DNA from: Anaerolineae bacterium
GTDB taxonomy: Bacteria; Chloroflexota; Anaerolineae; Promineifilales; Promineifilaceae
Length of the DNA stretch: 32,303 nt
Assembly (NCBI GenBank): GCA_024762395.1
Contig: JANTHP010000012.1
Coordinates: forward strand, 1-32,303
Direction of reading: 5' to 3'
Shown here piece by piece: positions 1 to 7,466 of the stretch (its first letter is position 1; the number at the start of each line of letters is the position of its first letter). The notes below the pieces were generated by a model that was given only the letters and a program-made list of their open reading frames with translations, did not search any database and was not told where the DNA came from. A program made the position numbers and the translations under genes.

Positions 1-23
1 ACCCAAAGAAAAACGTAACTATT

Positions 24-100
24 CAGGTGTACCCTTAGATTTGTCAAATTTAGTCTGGTAAACGCCTGGTCATGCTGAAAAATTTGACAAATCTTCCTGG
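24..100. repeat. Dispersed hairpin repeat, copy 1
   Basis: The arms AGATTTGTCAAATTT (37-51) and AAATTTGACAAATCT (80-94) are exact inverse complements of 15 bp around a loop of about 28 bp. The first 42 bp (24-65) recur identically at 32260-32301, and a variant of the whole unit lies at 17694-17759. Just after the right arm, TTGACA (84-89) and TATAGT (109-114) are 19 bp apart, which resembles a weak sigma-70 promoter. The same spacing is kept in the 17.7-kb copy. Confidence 0.85.
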
Positions 101-310
101 CAGCGCTGTATAGTTACAGAAAAACAATACTTTTTTCGCATCGCCAAAGGTTCTGTGTACGAAGTGGTTAGTTTGATGGTGATGATGGGCAAACGCAACT
201 TTCTTAATAAAGATAGTTATCGAGAATACCGCCGTGAAGCCAACGAAATCGCCGCCATGCTCACAGCCTTATCAAACACGCCCTCTAGCTCTAGCTCCCG
301 CTCTAGCTAA
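62..310 (+). pseudogene. 3' remnant of a four-helix-bundle (23S rRNA intervening-sequence type) protein gene
   Basis: An open frame without a start codon ends at TAA 308-310. It reads ...EKQYFFRIAKGSVYEVVSLM..., then KDSYREYRREANEIAAML. This resembles the C-terminal half of the small four-helix-bundle proteins often called S23 or IVS proteins, which are usually about 120 residues. Only about 60 residues resemble the family; upstream the frame runs into the dispersed hairpin repeat and meets TAA at 59-61. The tail is a serine run encoded by a CTCTAG-like hexamer repeat (about 282-307). The likeliest reading is a gene truncated by, or joined to, the repeat. The family assignment is by recognition only. 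Confidence 0.55.
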
Positions 311-323
311 TACCGGAGGTATT

Positions 324-1271
324 ATGAACGATAAAGTAGCCGTCATTGCAATTGGCGGCAATTCATTAATTCAAGATAAAGCGCACAAAAGTGTGCAAGA
401 CCAGTATGACGCGGCGAATGCTACAACAAAGCATATCGCCAAAATGATTAAGCAGGGCTGGAATGTAGCTATTGCGCATGGCAATGGGCCGCAAGTTGGC
501 TTTATTTTGCGGCGGTCGGAATTAGCGGCAAATGAACTGCATGAGGTTCCACTGGATGTGTGTGGTGCGGATACGCAAGGGGCAATTGGTTATGCCTTGC
601 AGCAGACGCTTTACAATCATTTTCAGGATATGGGTATTGATAAAGAGGTGACAACTGTCGTCACCCAGGTTGAGGTGGGCGCCGACGATCCGGCTTTTCA
701 AAATCCGACAAAGCCGATTGGTTCGTTTATGGACGAGGCGCAGGCAATGTCTCGCCGCGACAATGATGGCTGGGATGTGGTAGAAGACGCCGGACGCGGT
801 TGGCGCCGTGTAGTGGCTTCGCCGCTGCCAAAACGGATTGTTGAAGAAACGGCCGTCAAACATCTCATCTCGGCTGGCATCAGTGTCATCACCGTAGGCG
901 GCGGCGGTATCCCCGTTGTGGCTGAAAACGGCAAGCTCAAAGGCGTGCCGGCCGTGATTGACAAGGATTTCGCATCGGCCCTGTTAGCGAACCGGATTGG
1001 CGCGGATTTATTCGTCATCAGTACGGCCGTTGAGAAAGTCGCCCTCAACTTCGGCAAACCCAACGAACAGTGGCTGGATAAAATGAGTCTGGCCGAAGCC
1101 AAAGCGTATCTGGCCGAAGGCATCCACTTTGCCAAAGGCAGCATGGCCCCCAAAATCCAGGCCGCCATCAACTTCCTGGAGCGCGGTGGAACCCATGTCA
1201 TCATCACCGACCCGCAGAACATCGAACGGGCGCTGAACGGCGAAACAGGAACGCATATTGTAGTCGAATAG
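324..1271 (+). CDS. arcC: Carbamate kinase
   Basis: Predicted to catalyse reversible phosphoryl transfer between carbamoyl phosphate and ADP, giving ATP, carbamate and finally ammonia and CO2, in the cytoplasm. The 315-residue product has the amino-acid-kinase N-terminus AVIAIGGNSL, the carbamate kinase signature HGNGPQVG, DVCGADTQGAIGYALQQ, the glycine-rich VITVGGGGIPVV and a late AKGSMAPKIQAA segment. Length is as expected for the family. ATG 324 is chosen over the GTG at 234 in the ORF track because GGAGGT (315-320) sits directly upstream and the extra residues come from the overlapping pseudogene frame. Two PLP-enzyme genes follow on the same strand, suggesting a catabolic unit that releases carbamoyl phosphate. 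The enzyme making carbamoyl phosphate is not in the window. Confidence 0.95.
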   Translation: MNDKVAVIAIGGNSLIQDKAHKSVQDQYDAANATTKHIAKMIKQGWNVAIAHGNGPQVGFILRRSELAANELHEVPLDVCGADTQGAIGYALQQTLYNHFQDMGIDKEVTTVVTQVEVGADDPAFQNPTKPIGSFMDEAQAMSRRDNDGWDVVEDAGRGWRRVVASPLPKRIVEETAVKHLISAGISVITVGGGGIPVVAENGKLKGVPAVIDKDFASALLANRIGADLFVISTAVEKVALNFGKPNEQWLDKMSLAEAKAYLAEGIHFAKGSMAPKIQAAINFLERGGTHVIITDPQNIERALNGETGTHIVVE

Positions 1272-1350
1272 TCAGGTAGTCGGGTAGTCGGGTAGTCCGA
1301 CTACCCGGCCACATGACTACCAGACTGCGTAACTACAGGACTACACAACT
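1272..1350. repeat. Octamer repeat array between arcC and the next gene
   Basis: The spacer is built of degenerate 8-bp units, first GTCAGGTA/GTCGGGTA/GTCGGGTA and then inverse-oriented units ending AACTACAG/GACTACAC/AACTATGG. The two halves can pair (GGGTAGTC with GACTACCC). The start codon of the following gene lies in the last unit and has no clear Shine-Dalgarno sequence. Confidence 0.75.
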
Positions 1351-2610
1351 ATGGATCACGTAAAACATCTCAAATGCCTCATCTGCGGCAAGGAATACGC
1401 GACGGATGAGATTGAGTACATTTGCCCCGATCACGGCAACGAAGGCATTGTGGATGTACGTTACGATTACGACCTGATCAAGACGCGCATCAGCAAGGAA
1501 AGCCTGGCCGCCAATGATGATTACACCATCTGGCGCTACAAACCGCTGCTGCCCATCGAAGCAGACGCGGCCGTACCGCCGCTCTCTATCGGCTGGACGC
1601 CGCTGTATGACGCACCCCGCTTGGCCGAGAAGTTGGGATTGAAGCACGTGTGGGTGAAGGATGACGGCCGTCTCCCCACCGCCAGTTTCAAAGACCGGGC
1701 CAGCGCCATCGCGGTTGTTAAGGCACAAGAGCAAAACGCCGACATCATCACCACCGCCAGCACCGGCAACGCGGCGGCGGCTTTGAGCGGCATCTGCGCC
1801 AGCATGGAGCAGCCCAACGTCATTTTTGTACCTGAAGCCGCGCCCCCGGCCAAAATCGCCCAACTGCTGGTCTATGGATCAACGGTGATGCTGGTTAAAG
1901 GGACGTATGACGATGCTTTTGAGCTTTGCCTGGAAGCGGCGGCTGAGTATGGCTGGTACAACCGCAACACGGCCTACAATCCTTATATGACCGAGGGGAA
2001 GAAAACGGCCGTTTACGAAATCTGCGAACAACTCAACTGGAACGCCCCCGACGCCATCTTCGTCAGCGTAGGCGACGGCTGCATCATCGGCGGGCTGCAC
2101 AAAGGGCTGAAAGATTTGCTGGCGTTAGGTTGGATAGACCATATACCGCGCATCTACGGCGTACAGGCCGAAGGCAGCGCCTTCATGTACGAAGCGTGGC
2201 GCGATGGCGAAGATGTACTGACCAAAGCGCCCGTTTCCGGCAAAACCGTTGCCGACAGCATCAGCGCCGGATTGCCCAGGGATAGGATTAAGGCGTTAGC
2301 GGCCGTCACCGAAACCAACGGCGCCTACATCTGCGTCAGCGACGACGAAATCCTGACCGCCATCCCCAACCTGGCGCGCGGCGTCGGCGTCTTTGCCGAA
2401 CCGGCCGGGGCCGCCGCCTACGCCGGACTGGTCAAAGCGGCTGCCGACGGCCTCGTCAGCGCCGACGACCGCATCGTCGTCCTCAACACAGGCAATGGCC
2501 TCAAGGACATCAAAGGCGCGATGAAATCCGTCGAGATGGTCGGCACAACACCCAACCGCGTTGAAACCAATCTAGCTGACCTGAAACAGGTCATGCAAGA
2601 AATCAAATAA
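1351..2610 (+). CDS. Threonine synthase-like PLP-dependent enzyme
   Basis: A 419-residue fold-type II pyridoxal-phosphate enzyme. The N-terminus has a zinc-ribbon-like pair (C9/C12 and C25/H28) as in many class I threonine synthases. The PLP lysine is predicted as K114 in ASFKDR, with the phosphate/asparagine loop ASTGNAAAAL (about 137-146) and GDGCIIGGL (241-249) in the cofactor-binding half. Threonine synthases convert O-phosphohomoserine to threonine, but neighbouring carbamate kinase and a second fold-II enzyme make a role in amino-acid or ureide breakdown possible, for example an ammonia-lyase-type reaction. No hom or thrB gene is adjacent. Family membership is secure; the substrate is not. 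Confidence 0.8.
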   Translation: MDHVKHLKCLICGKEYATDEIEYICPDHGNEGIVDVRYDYDLIKTRISKESLAANDDYTIWRYKPLLPIEADAAVPPLSIGWTPLYDAPRLAEKLGLKHVWVKDDGRLPTASFKDRASAIAVVKAQEQNADIITTASTGNAAAALSGICASMEQPNVIFVPEAAPPAKIAQLLVYGSTVMLVKGTYDDAFELCLEAAAEYGWYNRNTAYNPYMTEGKKTAVYEICEQLNWNAPDAIFVSVGDGCIIGGLHKGLKDLLALGWIDHIPRIYGVQAEGSAFMYEAWRDGEDVLTKAPVSGKTVADSISAGLPRDRIKALAAVTETNGAYICVSDDEILTAIPNLARGVGVFAEPAGAAAYAGLVKAAADGLVSADDRIVVLNTGNGLKDIKGAMKSVEMVGTTPNRVETNLADLKQVMQEIK

Positions 2611-2680
2611 TTTAAGATTAAAGATTGACGATTGGATTGCATATTCAATCATTAATCTCTAATCGTCAATCTTTTTTAAG
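2611..2680. repeat. Mirrored heptamer array/hairpin, possible terminator
   Basis: AAAGATTGACGATT (2620-2633) is the exact inverse complement of AATCGTCAATCTTT (2661-2674), followed by further T residues. The arms consist of 7-bp units (AAGATTA/AAGATTG/ACGATTG and CAATCAT/TAATCTC/TAATCGT/CAATCTT). The hairpin could attenuate read-through into the next gene, whose ribosome-binding site AAGGA follows at once. Confidence 0.75.
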
Positions 2681-2688
2681 GAAATATT

Positions 2689-4182
2689 ATGAGCGATTTA
2701 ATTGATTTAACCATTCACAGCGAAGAAGCATTAGAACACGCCGTTCAGCGCGCGCGCGAACGCAACATCATCATCCCCACCTTCAAGCAGCAGCGTAACC
2801 CGGAACTCATTCCCGACGCGATCAAAGAAAAACTGGCCGACGTCGGCTTGTGGGACTTAAACCCGCTCAACCTGTTCCGCATCACCTGGCATAACGAACC
2901 CAAAGAAAAAGGCGGGAAATATGGCGGCGTCAACTACATCGTCTTCCCGCCCGAACTAACCGGCGTCAACGCCAAAATCGTCATGCTCATCGGCAAATGG
3001 TTCCCCACCGGAGCGCACAAAGTCGGCGCCGCCTTCGGCTGCCTCGTCCCGCGCCTCGTCACCGGCCAATTCGACCCCACCACGCAAAAAGCGGTCTGGC
3101 CCAGCACCGGCAACTACTGCCGCGGCGGCGCTTACGATTCCAACCTGCTGGCCTGCGAATCCATCGCCATTTTACCCGAAGGGATGAGCCAGGAACGGTT
3201 CGACTGGCTGGCCTCCGTTGCCGGCGAAACGATCAAAACCCCCGGCACCGAAAGCAACGTCAAAGAAATCTTCGACAAATGCTGGGAACTACGCGAATCA
3301 GGCGAAGATTTGGTCATCTTTAACCAGTTCGATGAATTTGGCAACTACCTGTGGCACTATGAAATTACCGGCCCGGCAATGATGGAAGTATTAGATAAGG
3401 TAATGGGACCAAACGACACCTTCCGCGCAACCGTCTCCAACACCGGCTCCGGCGGCACCATTGCCTGCGGCGATTACATGAAAGAACAATTCCCCACCAG
3501 CAAAGTCGTCGCCAGCGAAGCACTGCAATGCCCCACCCTGCTGCAAAACGGCTTCGGCGCGCACCGTATCGAAGGCATCGGCGACAAACATGTGCCCTGG
3601 ATTCACAACGTCCAGAACACCGACTTCATCACCGCCATTGACGACAACGATCCGATGGCCTTGATTCGCCTCTTCAACGAACCGGCGGGGCAGGAATACC
3701 TGGTTTCGCAAGGCGTCCCGGCCGATTTCGTGGAAAAATTGCCACTGTTGGGCATCTCCAGCGTCGCCAACCTGCTCGCTTCCATCAAAATCGCCAAATA
3801 CTACGAGATGACGGATGAAGATGTCATCATCACGGTGGCGACGGATTCGATGGAAATGTACGAAAGCCGTCTGGTTGAGTTGACCGAAGAAGAAGGCGAG
3901 TTCACGCCAATGAAAGCGGCGGCGGCGTTTGCCCGTAGTTTGCAGGGCATCAGCACCGATTACATGCAGGAATTGACTTTTGTGGACAAAAAACGGGTTC
4001 ACGACCTGAAATACTTCACCTGGGTGGAACAGCAGGGTAAAACCTACGAAGAAATCCAGGCGCAGTGGTATGACCGCAATTATTGGAAATCCATTCACGG
4101 CCATGTAGATGAGATGGATGCGTTGATTGATGCGTTTAATGAACGTGTCGGTCTGCTACAAAAGTTGTTGGACGAGGAATAA
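2689..4182 (+). CDS. PLP-dependent fold-type II enzyme, cysteine synthase/tryptophan synthase beta-like
   Basis: A 497-residue protein with fold-type II PLP signatures. The predicted Schiff-base lysine is K111 in PTGAHKVGAAFG, the substrate loop is PSTGNYCRGG (138-147) and the phosphate loop is TGSGGT (252-257). A lyase-like segment, HRIEGIGDKHVPW, follows the phosphate loop. The protein is longer than cysteine synthase (about 310) or TrpB (about 400), with extra N-terminal (about 90) and C-terminal (about 100) regions; the latter is rich in Trp and Tyr. No trpA is nearby. It follows the threonine synthase-like gene after a hairpin spacer, so the three genes from arcC on may act together, perhaps in ammonia-releasing degradation of a diamino or ureido acid. 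The gene contains no ACGGCCGT octamer, unlike most long genes here. The reaction is unknown. Confidence 0.75.
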   Translation: MSDLIDLTIHSEEALEHAVQRARERNIIIPTFKQQRNPELIPDAIKEKLADVGLWDLNPLNLFRITWHNEPKEKGGKYGGVNYIVFPPELTGVNAKIVMLIGKWFPTGAHKVGAAFGCLVPRLVTGQFDPTTQKAVWPSTGNYCRGGAYDSNLLACESIAILPEGMSQERFDWLASVAGETIKTPGTESNVKEIFDKCWELRESGEDLVIFNQFDEFGNYLWHYEITGPAMMEVLDKVMGPNDTFRATVSNTGSGGTIACGDYMKEQFPTSKVVASEALQCPTLLQNGFGAHRIEGIGDKHVPWIHNVQNTDFITAIDDNDPMALIRLFNEPAGQEYLVSQGVPADFVEKLPLLGISSVANLLASIKIAKYYEMTDEDVIITVATDSMEMYESRLVELTEEEGEFTPMKAAAAFARSLQGISTDYMQELTFVDKKRVHDLKYFTWVEQQGKTYEEIQAQWYDRNYWKSIHGHVDEMDALIDAFNERVGLLQKLLDEE

Positions 4183-4186
4183 TCGT

Positions 4187-4220
4187 AGATTGGTCAAATT
4201 TTTTCAAATTTGACCAATCT
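4187..4220. repeat. Perfect inverted repeat after the PLP gene
   Basis: AGATTGGTCAAATTT (4187-4201) and AAATTTGACCAATCT (4206-4220) are exact inverse complements with a 4-base loop. The sequence is one base change per arm from the stem of the dispersed repeat at 37-94 (AGATTTGTCAAATTT), so it belongs to the same family. Confidence 0.85.
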
Positions 4221-4231
4221 TCTTGACAGTG

Positions 4232-4268
4232 AAAAAGGGCTGTGGAATGCTGTTCCACAGCCCTTTTT
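4232..4268. terminator. Bidirectional rho-independent terminator
   Basis: AAAAAGGGCTGTGGAA pairs exactly with TTCCACAGCCCTTTTT across a 5-base loop. It has an A-run on the left and a T-run on the right, so it can stop both the + strand PLP operon and the convergent - strand cytochrome operon. Confidence 0.93.
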
Positions 4269-4277
4269 GTCTTTGCG

Positions 4278-5570
4278 TTACTCTTTCAAAAGCGCCGGCA
4301 GGAAGATATTCTCATTCAAAGGCGGCGGCGCATCCATGCCATGCGGGCCGCTGCCTGTCGGTTGGGTGGCATGGCAGACGGTGCAGGTTTCTAATGTACC
4401 GGCGTGTCCTTGCAAGCCGACAAACTTGATGCCGTCGCGCGGTTCGCGGCTGGGGGCGATGGCGTGGGGGCTGTCATGACACGCTTCGCAGTAGATGCCG
4501 CCATGCTCTTTGGACATGCGGTACAAGGGTTGATCCTGGTCATAAGCGCCGCTGTCGTGACAATCGTCGCAGCGGGGTTCGCTTAACCAGGGACTGTTGT
4601 TCTGTGAGACTTGTTCCATACCGCCGTGACAATCGTCGCATTCCATTCCGGACATGGACATTGTGCCGCGTAAACATTGGGTTTGCGGGCCTGGATGGCA
4701 GTTGTAACAACCGTCCAGGTTGTCGGTTACTTCGCCGGCGTGTTTGTTGTGGATGGCATTGGAGAGGCTGGGAATGCCGGGTAATCCGGGTTCACCCAGG
4801 GCATTGGATTCATGGCATTCGGCGCACAGGATGGGGCGGCGATCCATCAGGGGGCCTTCATGGCCGGGAGGATATTCGTCCATGTTTTCCATGTCGTGCA
4901 GGGTGAGGATATTGGTGTCTACGCGGCCGGTGGCGATGCCTTCGATGCCGCCGTCGTAATGGCAGTTGTCGCAGTTAAGTTCGGTGGAGACGGGGGCGAC
5001 GGTGGTGGTGCGGGCCAATTCGACGCCGGTTTCTACGTCATAGGCAATGACGGTGGCTAGCTGGTAGGGATCGCGGACGCCGGGCGCGCTGTCGCTGAAT
5101 TCGGTCAGGGGGATGCCTTCGGCTTCGAAATGGTCGCCGCGTAAATCCATTGTGTCGGCTAAGCCTTTGCCGGTTAAACCGACGTTTGGGGGCAGGTCTA
5201 CGCCGAATAGCTGCTGATCGTAGTCCCAAAAGTTGGATTTGCCGACGGAGTAGGTGTTGTCGGCGAATTCGTAGACGATTTCTACGCCTTCGGTGATGAT
5301 TTGGGGCGGGTCGCCGATTTGGACGAGCTGTGCCCAAAGGGTGTTGTAGGGGGGCAGGACGGCCAAGTCCTGAAAATCGGGGTTGTAGCAGTGCATGCCT
5401 AAATCGTTCCAACTGAGGATGATGTAGTCGCCGTCTGTTTGGGTGCTGGTGACGTCTGGCGGTTTGGCTTCGAGATCAGGTTGTGTGAGTACGGCCGTTC
5501 CCACTCCCACAACCACGATTATCATCAATGCCGCCATAAACCATTGTTTCCACTTCCTTAAATTTTCCAT
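4278..5570 (-). CDS. Seven-haem c-type cytochrome with N-terminal WNDLGMHC domain
   Basis: An exported 430-residue multihaem cytochrome, last gene of the probable operon 9189-4278. The start at 5570 (MENLRKWKQW) is preferred over the track's 5591 because GGAGG lies 8 bases before it. A signal anchor (FMAALMIIVVVGVGTAVL) is followed by a haem-free domain of about 150 residues with the conserved-looking WNDLGMHCYNPDF and NTLWAQLVQ segments. Seven CXXCH sites come next: CDNCH, CAECH, CYNCH, CDDCH, CDDCH, CEACH and CTVCH. A non-haem QCLRG segment sits between sites 3 and 4. The C-terminus ENIFLPALLKE resembles that of the surface protein at 9316-13026. Role inferred: extracytoplasmic electron carrier or terminal reductase receiving electrons from the neighbouring 18-haem protein. 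Confidence 0.9.
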   Translation of the reverse strand: MENLRKWKQWFMAALMIIVVVGVGTAVLTQPDLEAKPPDVTSTQTDGDYIILSWNDLGMHCYNPDFQDLAVLPPYNTLWAQLVQIGDPPQIITEGVEIVYEFADNTYSVGKSNFWDYDQQLFGVDLPPNVGLTGKGLADTMDLRGDHFEAEGIPLTEFSDSAPGVRDPYQLATVIAYDVETGVELARTTTVAPVSTELNCDNCHYDGGIEGIATGRVDTNILTLHDMENMDEYPPGHEGPLMDRRPILCAECHESNALGEPGLPGIPSLSNAIHNKHAGEVTDNLDGCYNCHPGPQTQCLRGTMSMSGMECDDCHGGMEQVSQNNSPWLSEPRCDDCHDSGAYDQDQPLYRMSKEHGGIYCEACHDSPHAIAPSREPRDGIKFVGLQGHAGTLETCTVCHATQPTGSGPHGMDAPPPLNENIFLPALLKE

Positions 5571-5620
5571 CTTAATTTCCTCCAAAATCAATGCTGGACA
5601 CTAGCGTTTTGTATCTATAC

Positions 5621-5635
5621 AAGTGATAATCACTT
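5621..5635. promoter_or_regulatory. 15-bp palindrome between the two cytochrome genes
   Basis: AAGTGATAATCACTT is a perfect palindrome around a central A. It lies between the 18-haem and 7-haem genes and could be a regulator site. The adjacent GTATCTATACA and the nearby GTGACTGTCACC are parts of dispersed repeats, so it may simply be repeat-derived. Confidence 0.35.
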
Positions 5636-5670
5636 CTTCCAAAGGTATTAGCCAAAGCCATGATGTTGGT

Positions 5671-5686
5671 AAGTGACTGTCACCTC
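5671..5686. repeat. Partial copy of the GTGACTGTCACC repeat
   Basis: AAGTGACTGTCACCTC here is identical to 15728-15743, the right arm of a longer inverted repeat. Only one arm is present at this locus. Confidence 0.7.
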
Positions 5687-5695
5687 CGGTTACCA

Positions 5696-7405
5696 TCAAT
5701 CATCGTCCGGACTGTCACCATTGGCGTGACAAGCGACGCAGTTATGGGAATAGTTACTTACTTCGTCATGTTCTGCATCCTCTTCGGCATAGTTATGACA
5801 GGCTGTACAAGTGTAACTGGCCGTATCGCCGCCAGGATGGCAGGTGGCGCAATCGCCATTTGCTCCTTCGTGGTTAAGTGGAAATGTGTGATCAAATGAA
5901 GCGCCATCCCATGTATCGGTGTTGTGGCAATCGGAACATTGACCGGCGAAGTGGTTAGACGGCCGTGCATGGCAAGACTGACAATCTGTTAACCCATTAT
6001 GGCTAAAGTTCACATTATGGAAATTGCCCGTGTCAACATGACAGGCACTGCATGCACCGCCGTAGTGATTGGCCGGGGGCGTATGACAAGCCGAACAATC
6101 CGTGCCGCCAATGGTGGCGTGGTTGAAGGTGGCATTGCTAAAGTTGCTGGTATCGCTGTGACAAGCAGTGCATGCGCCGCCGTAATGATTGGCCGGAGGT
6201 GCATGACAAGCCGAACAATCCGTGCCGCCGATGGTGGCGTGGTTAAAGGTGGCATTGCTAAAGTTGCTGGTATCGCTGTGGCAGGCAGTGCATGCGCCGC
6301 TGTAATGGCCTGCCGGCGCTGTGTGACAGGCTGCGCAATCCGTGCCGCCGATAGTGGCATGGTTAAAAGTGGCGTTACGGAAGTTGCTGGTATCGCTGTG
6401 GCAGGCGCTGCAAGCGCCGCTGTAATGGCCTGCCGGCGCTGTGTGGCAGGCTGCGCAATCTGTGCCGCCGATGGTAGCGTGGTTAAAAGTAGCATTGGCG
6501 AAGTTTTCGGTGTCGGAATGGCAGGCGCGGCATTCGCCATCATAATGGTTGGCTGGCGGCGTGTGGCAAGCCGCACAGTCGTTATCGCCGATGAAGCTGT
6601 GGTCGTAGTTGACGTCTTGCCACCCGCTGATATTATGACAAGTGGCGCAGTCGGCGCCATAAAGGCCATTGTGGGAATCATCCTGGGTGTGACAAGTAAT
6701 ACAGGCTGTATCTGTCCCCTGATATGAGCCGCCGCTGTGGCAAGTTTCGCAACTTATCTCGGCATGACCACCGCTCAACGGGAAAAAGCTGTGATCAACG
6801 GAACCTTCAGGAAAGGGAACCATGCGGGAATCCGCCAGGCTGTTGGTTCCGGAGGCTGTGGAAACAGTTGAATTGTCTGCAACAATCGGCCGTTCGTTTT
6901 CCGGGGCAATGGCGCTGATGGCGGCAGTGGGGTTGGGAGCGGTTAAGGCTAACTGAATGGATTGGGATTTGGCGATAAAAGCGAGTACGGCCGTTTCCCC
7001 TTCCCCATCTTTAATTCCATCCGCCAACGCAATCGCCCGCTCCGTTAGCGCCATCAGCCTGGCTTGCAAAGCAGGCTGTGTTTCTGCCGGCGCTGCGGTA
7101 ACGGCCGTTACCGCATGATCCAACGCCCTATCGAGGTAAGTCAAAGCAATTAACTCATGTTCTGTGCCCAGCGACGCTTCTAAATCATCCAGGCGGCGTT
7201 CCAATAAATTAAGAAAAACCGCAGCCCGCTCAGCCGCGTCAACGTTAAAAGCCAATCCCCACTGCTGCTCTGACCATAATTGAGCCGGAAACAACCAACT
7301 TCCCGGCAAAAACGGGGCTTTCCCAGCCATGACGTAGGTTGCAGTCCCGCCAACAACGCCAACAAACAACAACAAAGCGAATGAAATCAAAAAAAATCGT
7401 CGCAT
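5696..7405 (-). CDS. Eighteen-haem c-type cytochrome with DUF5667-like N-terminal domain
   Basis: A 569-residue exported cytochrome. An N-terminal membrane segment (FFLISFALLLFVGVVGG) is followed by a helical region (about 30-165, PFLPGSWLFPAQLWSEQQWGL... ERAAVFLNLLERRLDDL) that resembles DUF5667, a domain usually found without haems. After a linker there are 18 CXXCH sites. Their core is a 40-residue unit, NATFNHATIGGTDCxACHxxPAxHYxGACxACHSDTxNF, carrying two haems, repeated four times almost identically with diverged copies on either side. AGGTGG just before ATG 7405 supports the start. It lies 38 bp after the FAD oxidoreductase gene and before the 7-haem gene. Inferred role: periplasmic or cell-surface electron wire. 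The tail GDSPDDD is acidic. Confidence 0.92.
   Translation of the reverse strand: MRRFFLISFALLLFVGVVGGTATYVMAGKAPFLPGSWLFPAQLWSEQQWGLAFNVDAAERAAVFLNLLERRLDDLEASLGTEHELIALTYLDRALDHAVTAVTAAPAETQPALQARLMALTERAIALADGIKDGEGETAVLAFIAKSQSIQLALTAPNPTAAISAIAPENERPIVADNSTVSTASGTNSLADSRMVPFPEGSVDHSFFPLSGGHAEISCETCHSGGSYQGTDTACITCHTQDDSHNGLYGADCATCHNISGWQDVNYDHSFIGDNDCAACHTPPANHYDGECRACHSDTENFANATFNHATIGGTDCAACHTAPAGHYSGACSACHSDTSNFRNATFNHATIGGTDCAACHTAPAGHYSGACTACHSDTSNFSNATFNHATIGGTDCSACHAPPANHYGGACTACHSDTSNFSNATFNHATIGGTDCSACHTPPANHYGGACSACHVDTGNFHNVNFSHNGLTDCQSCHARPSNHFAGQCSDCHNTDTWDGASFDHTFPLNHEGANGDCATCHPGGDTASYTCTACHNYAEEDAEHDEVSNYSHNCVACHANGDSPDDD
6061..6540 (-). repeat. Four tandem 120-bp repeats encoding di-haem modules
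   Basis: Units 6061-6180, 6181-6300, 6301-6420 and 6421-6540 align without gaps at exactly 120 bp and are nearly identical at DNA level, with only scattered substitutions. The sequence before 6061 and after 6540 continues as diverged copies. Each unit encodes 40 residues with two CXXCH motifs. Confidence 0.92.
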
Positions 7406-7420
7406 ATTCCCACCTTTGAA

Positions 7421-7466
7421 GTAACTGGTAAACGGTAATCGGATTACTGCTTACTGCTTACTTTTA
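7421..7466. repeat. Heptamer array at the junction of FAD and cytochrome genes
   Basis: The sequence falls into 7-bp units AACTGGT/AAACGGT/AATCGGA/TTACTGC/TTACTGC/TTACTTT. It covers the stop codon of the FAD oxidoreductase, whose C-terminus KVSSKQ is encoded by the array. Confidence 0.75.

Noticed and set aside
5999-6727. ORFs on the + strand and in other frames across the 18-haem gene (242 and 223 residues)
   Set aside because: Shadow ORFs kept open by the 120-bp repeat; the CXXCH frame is clearly the real one.
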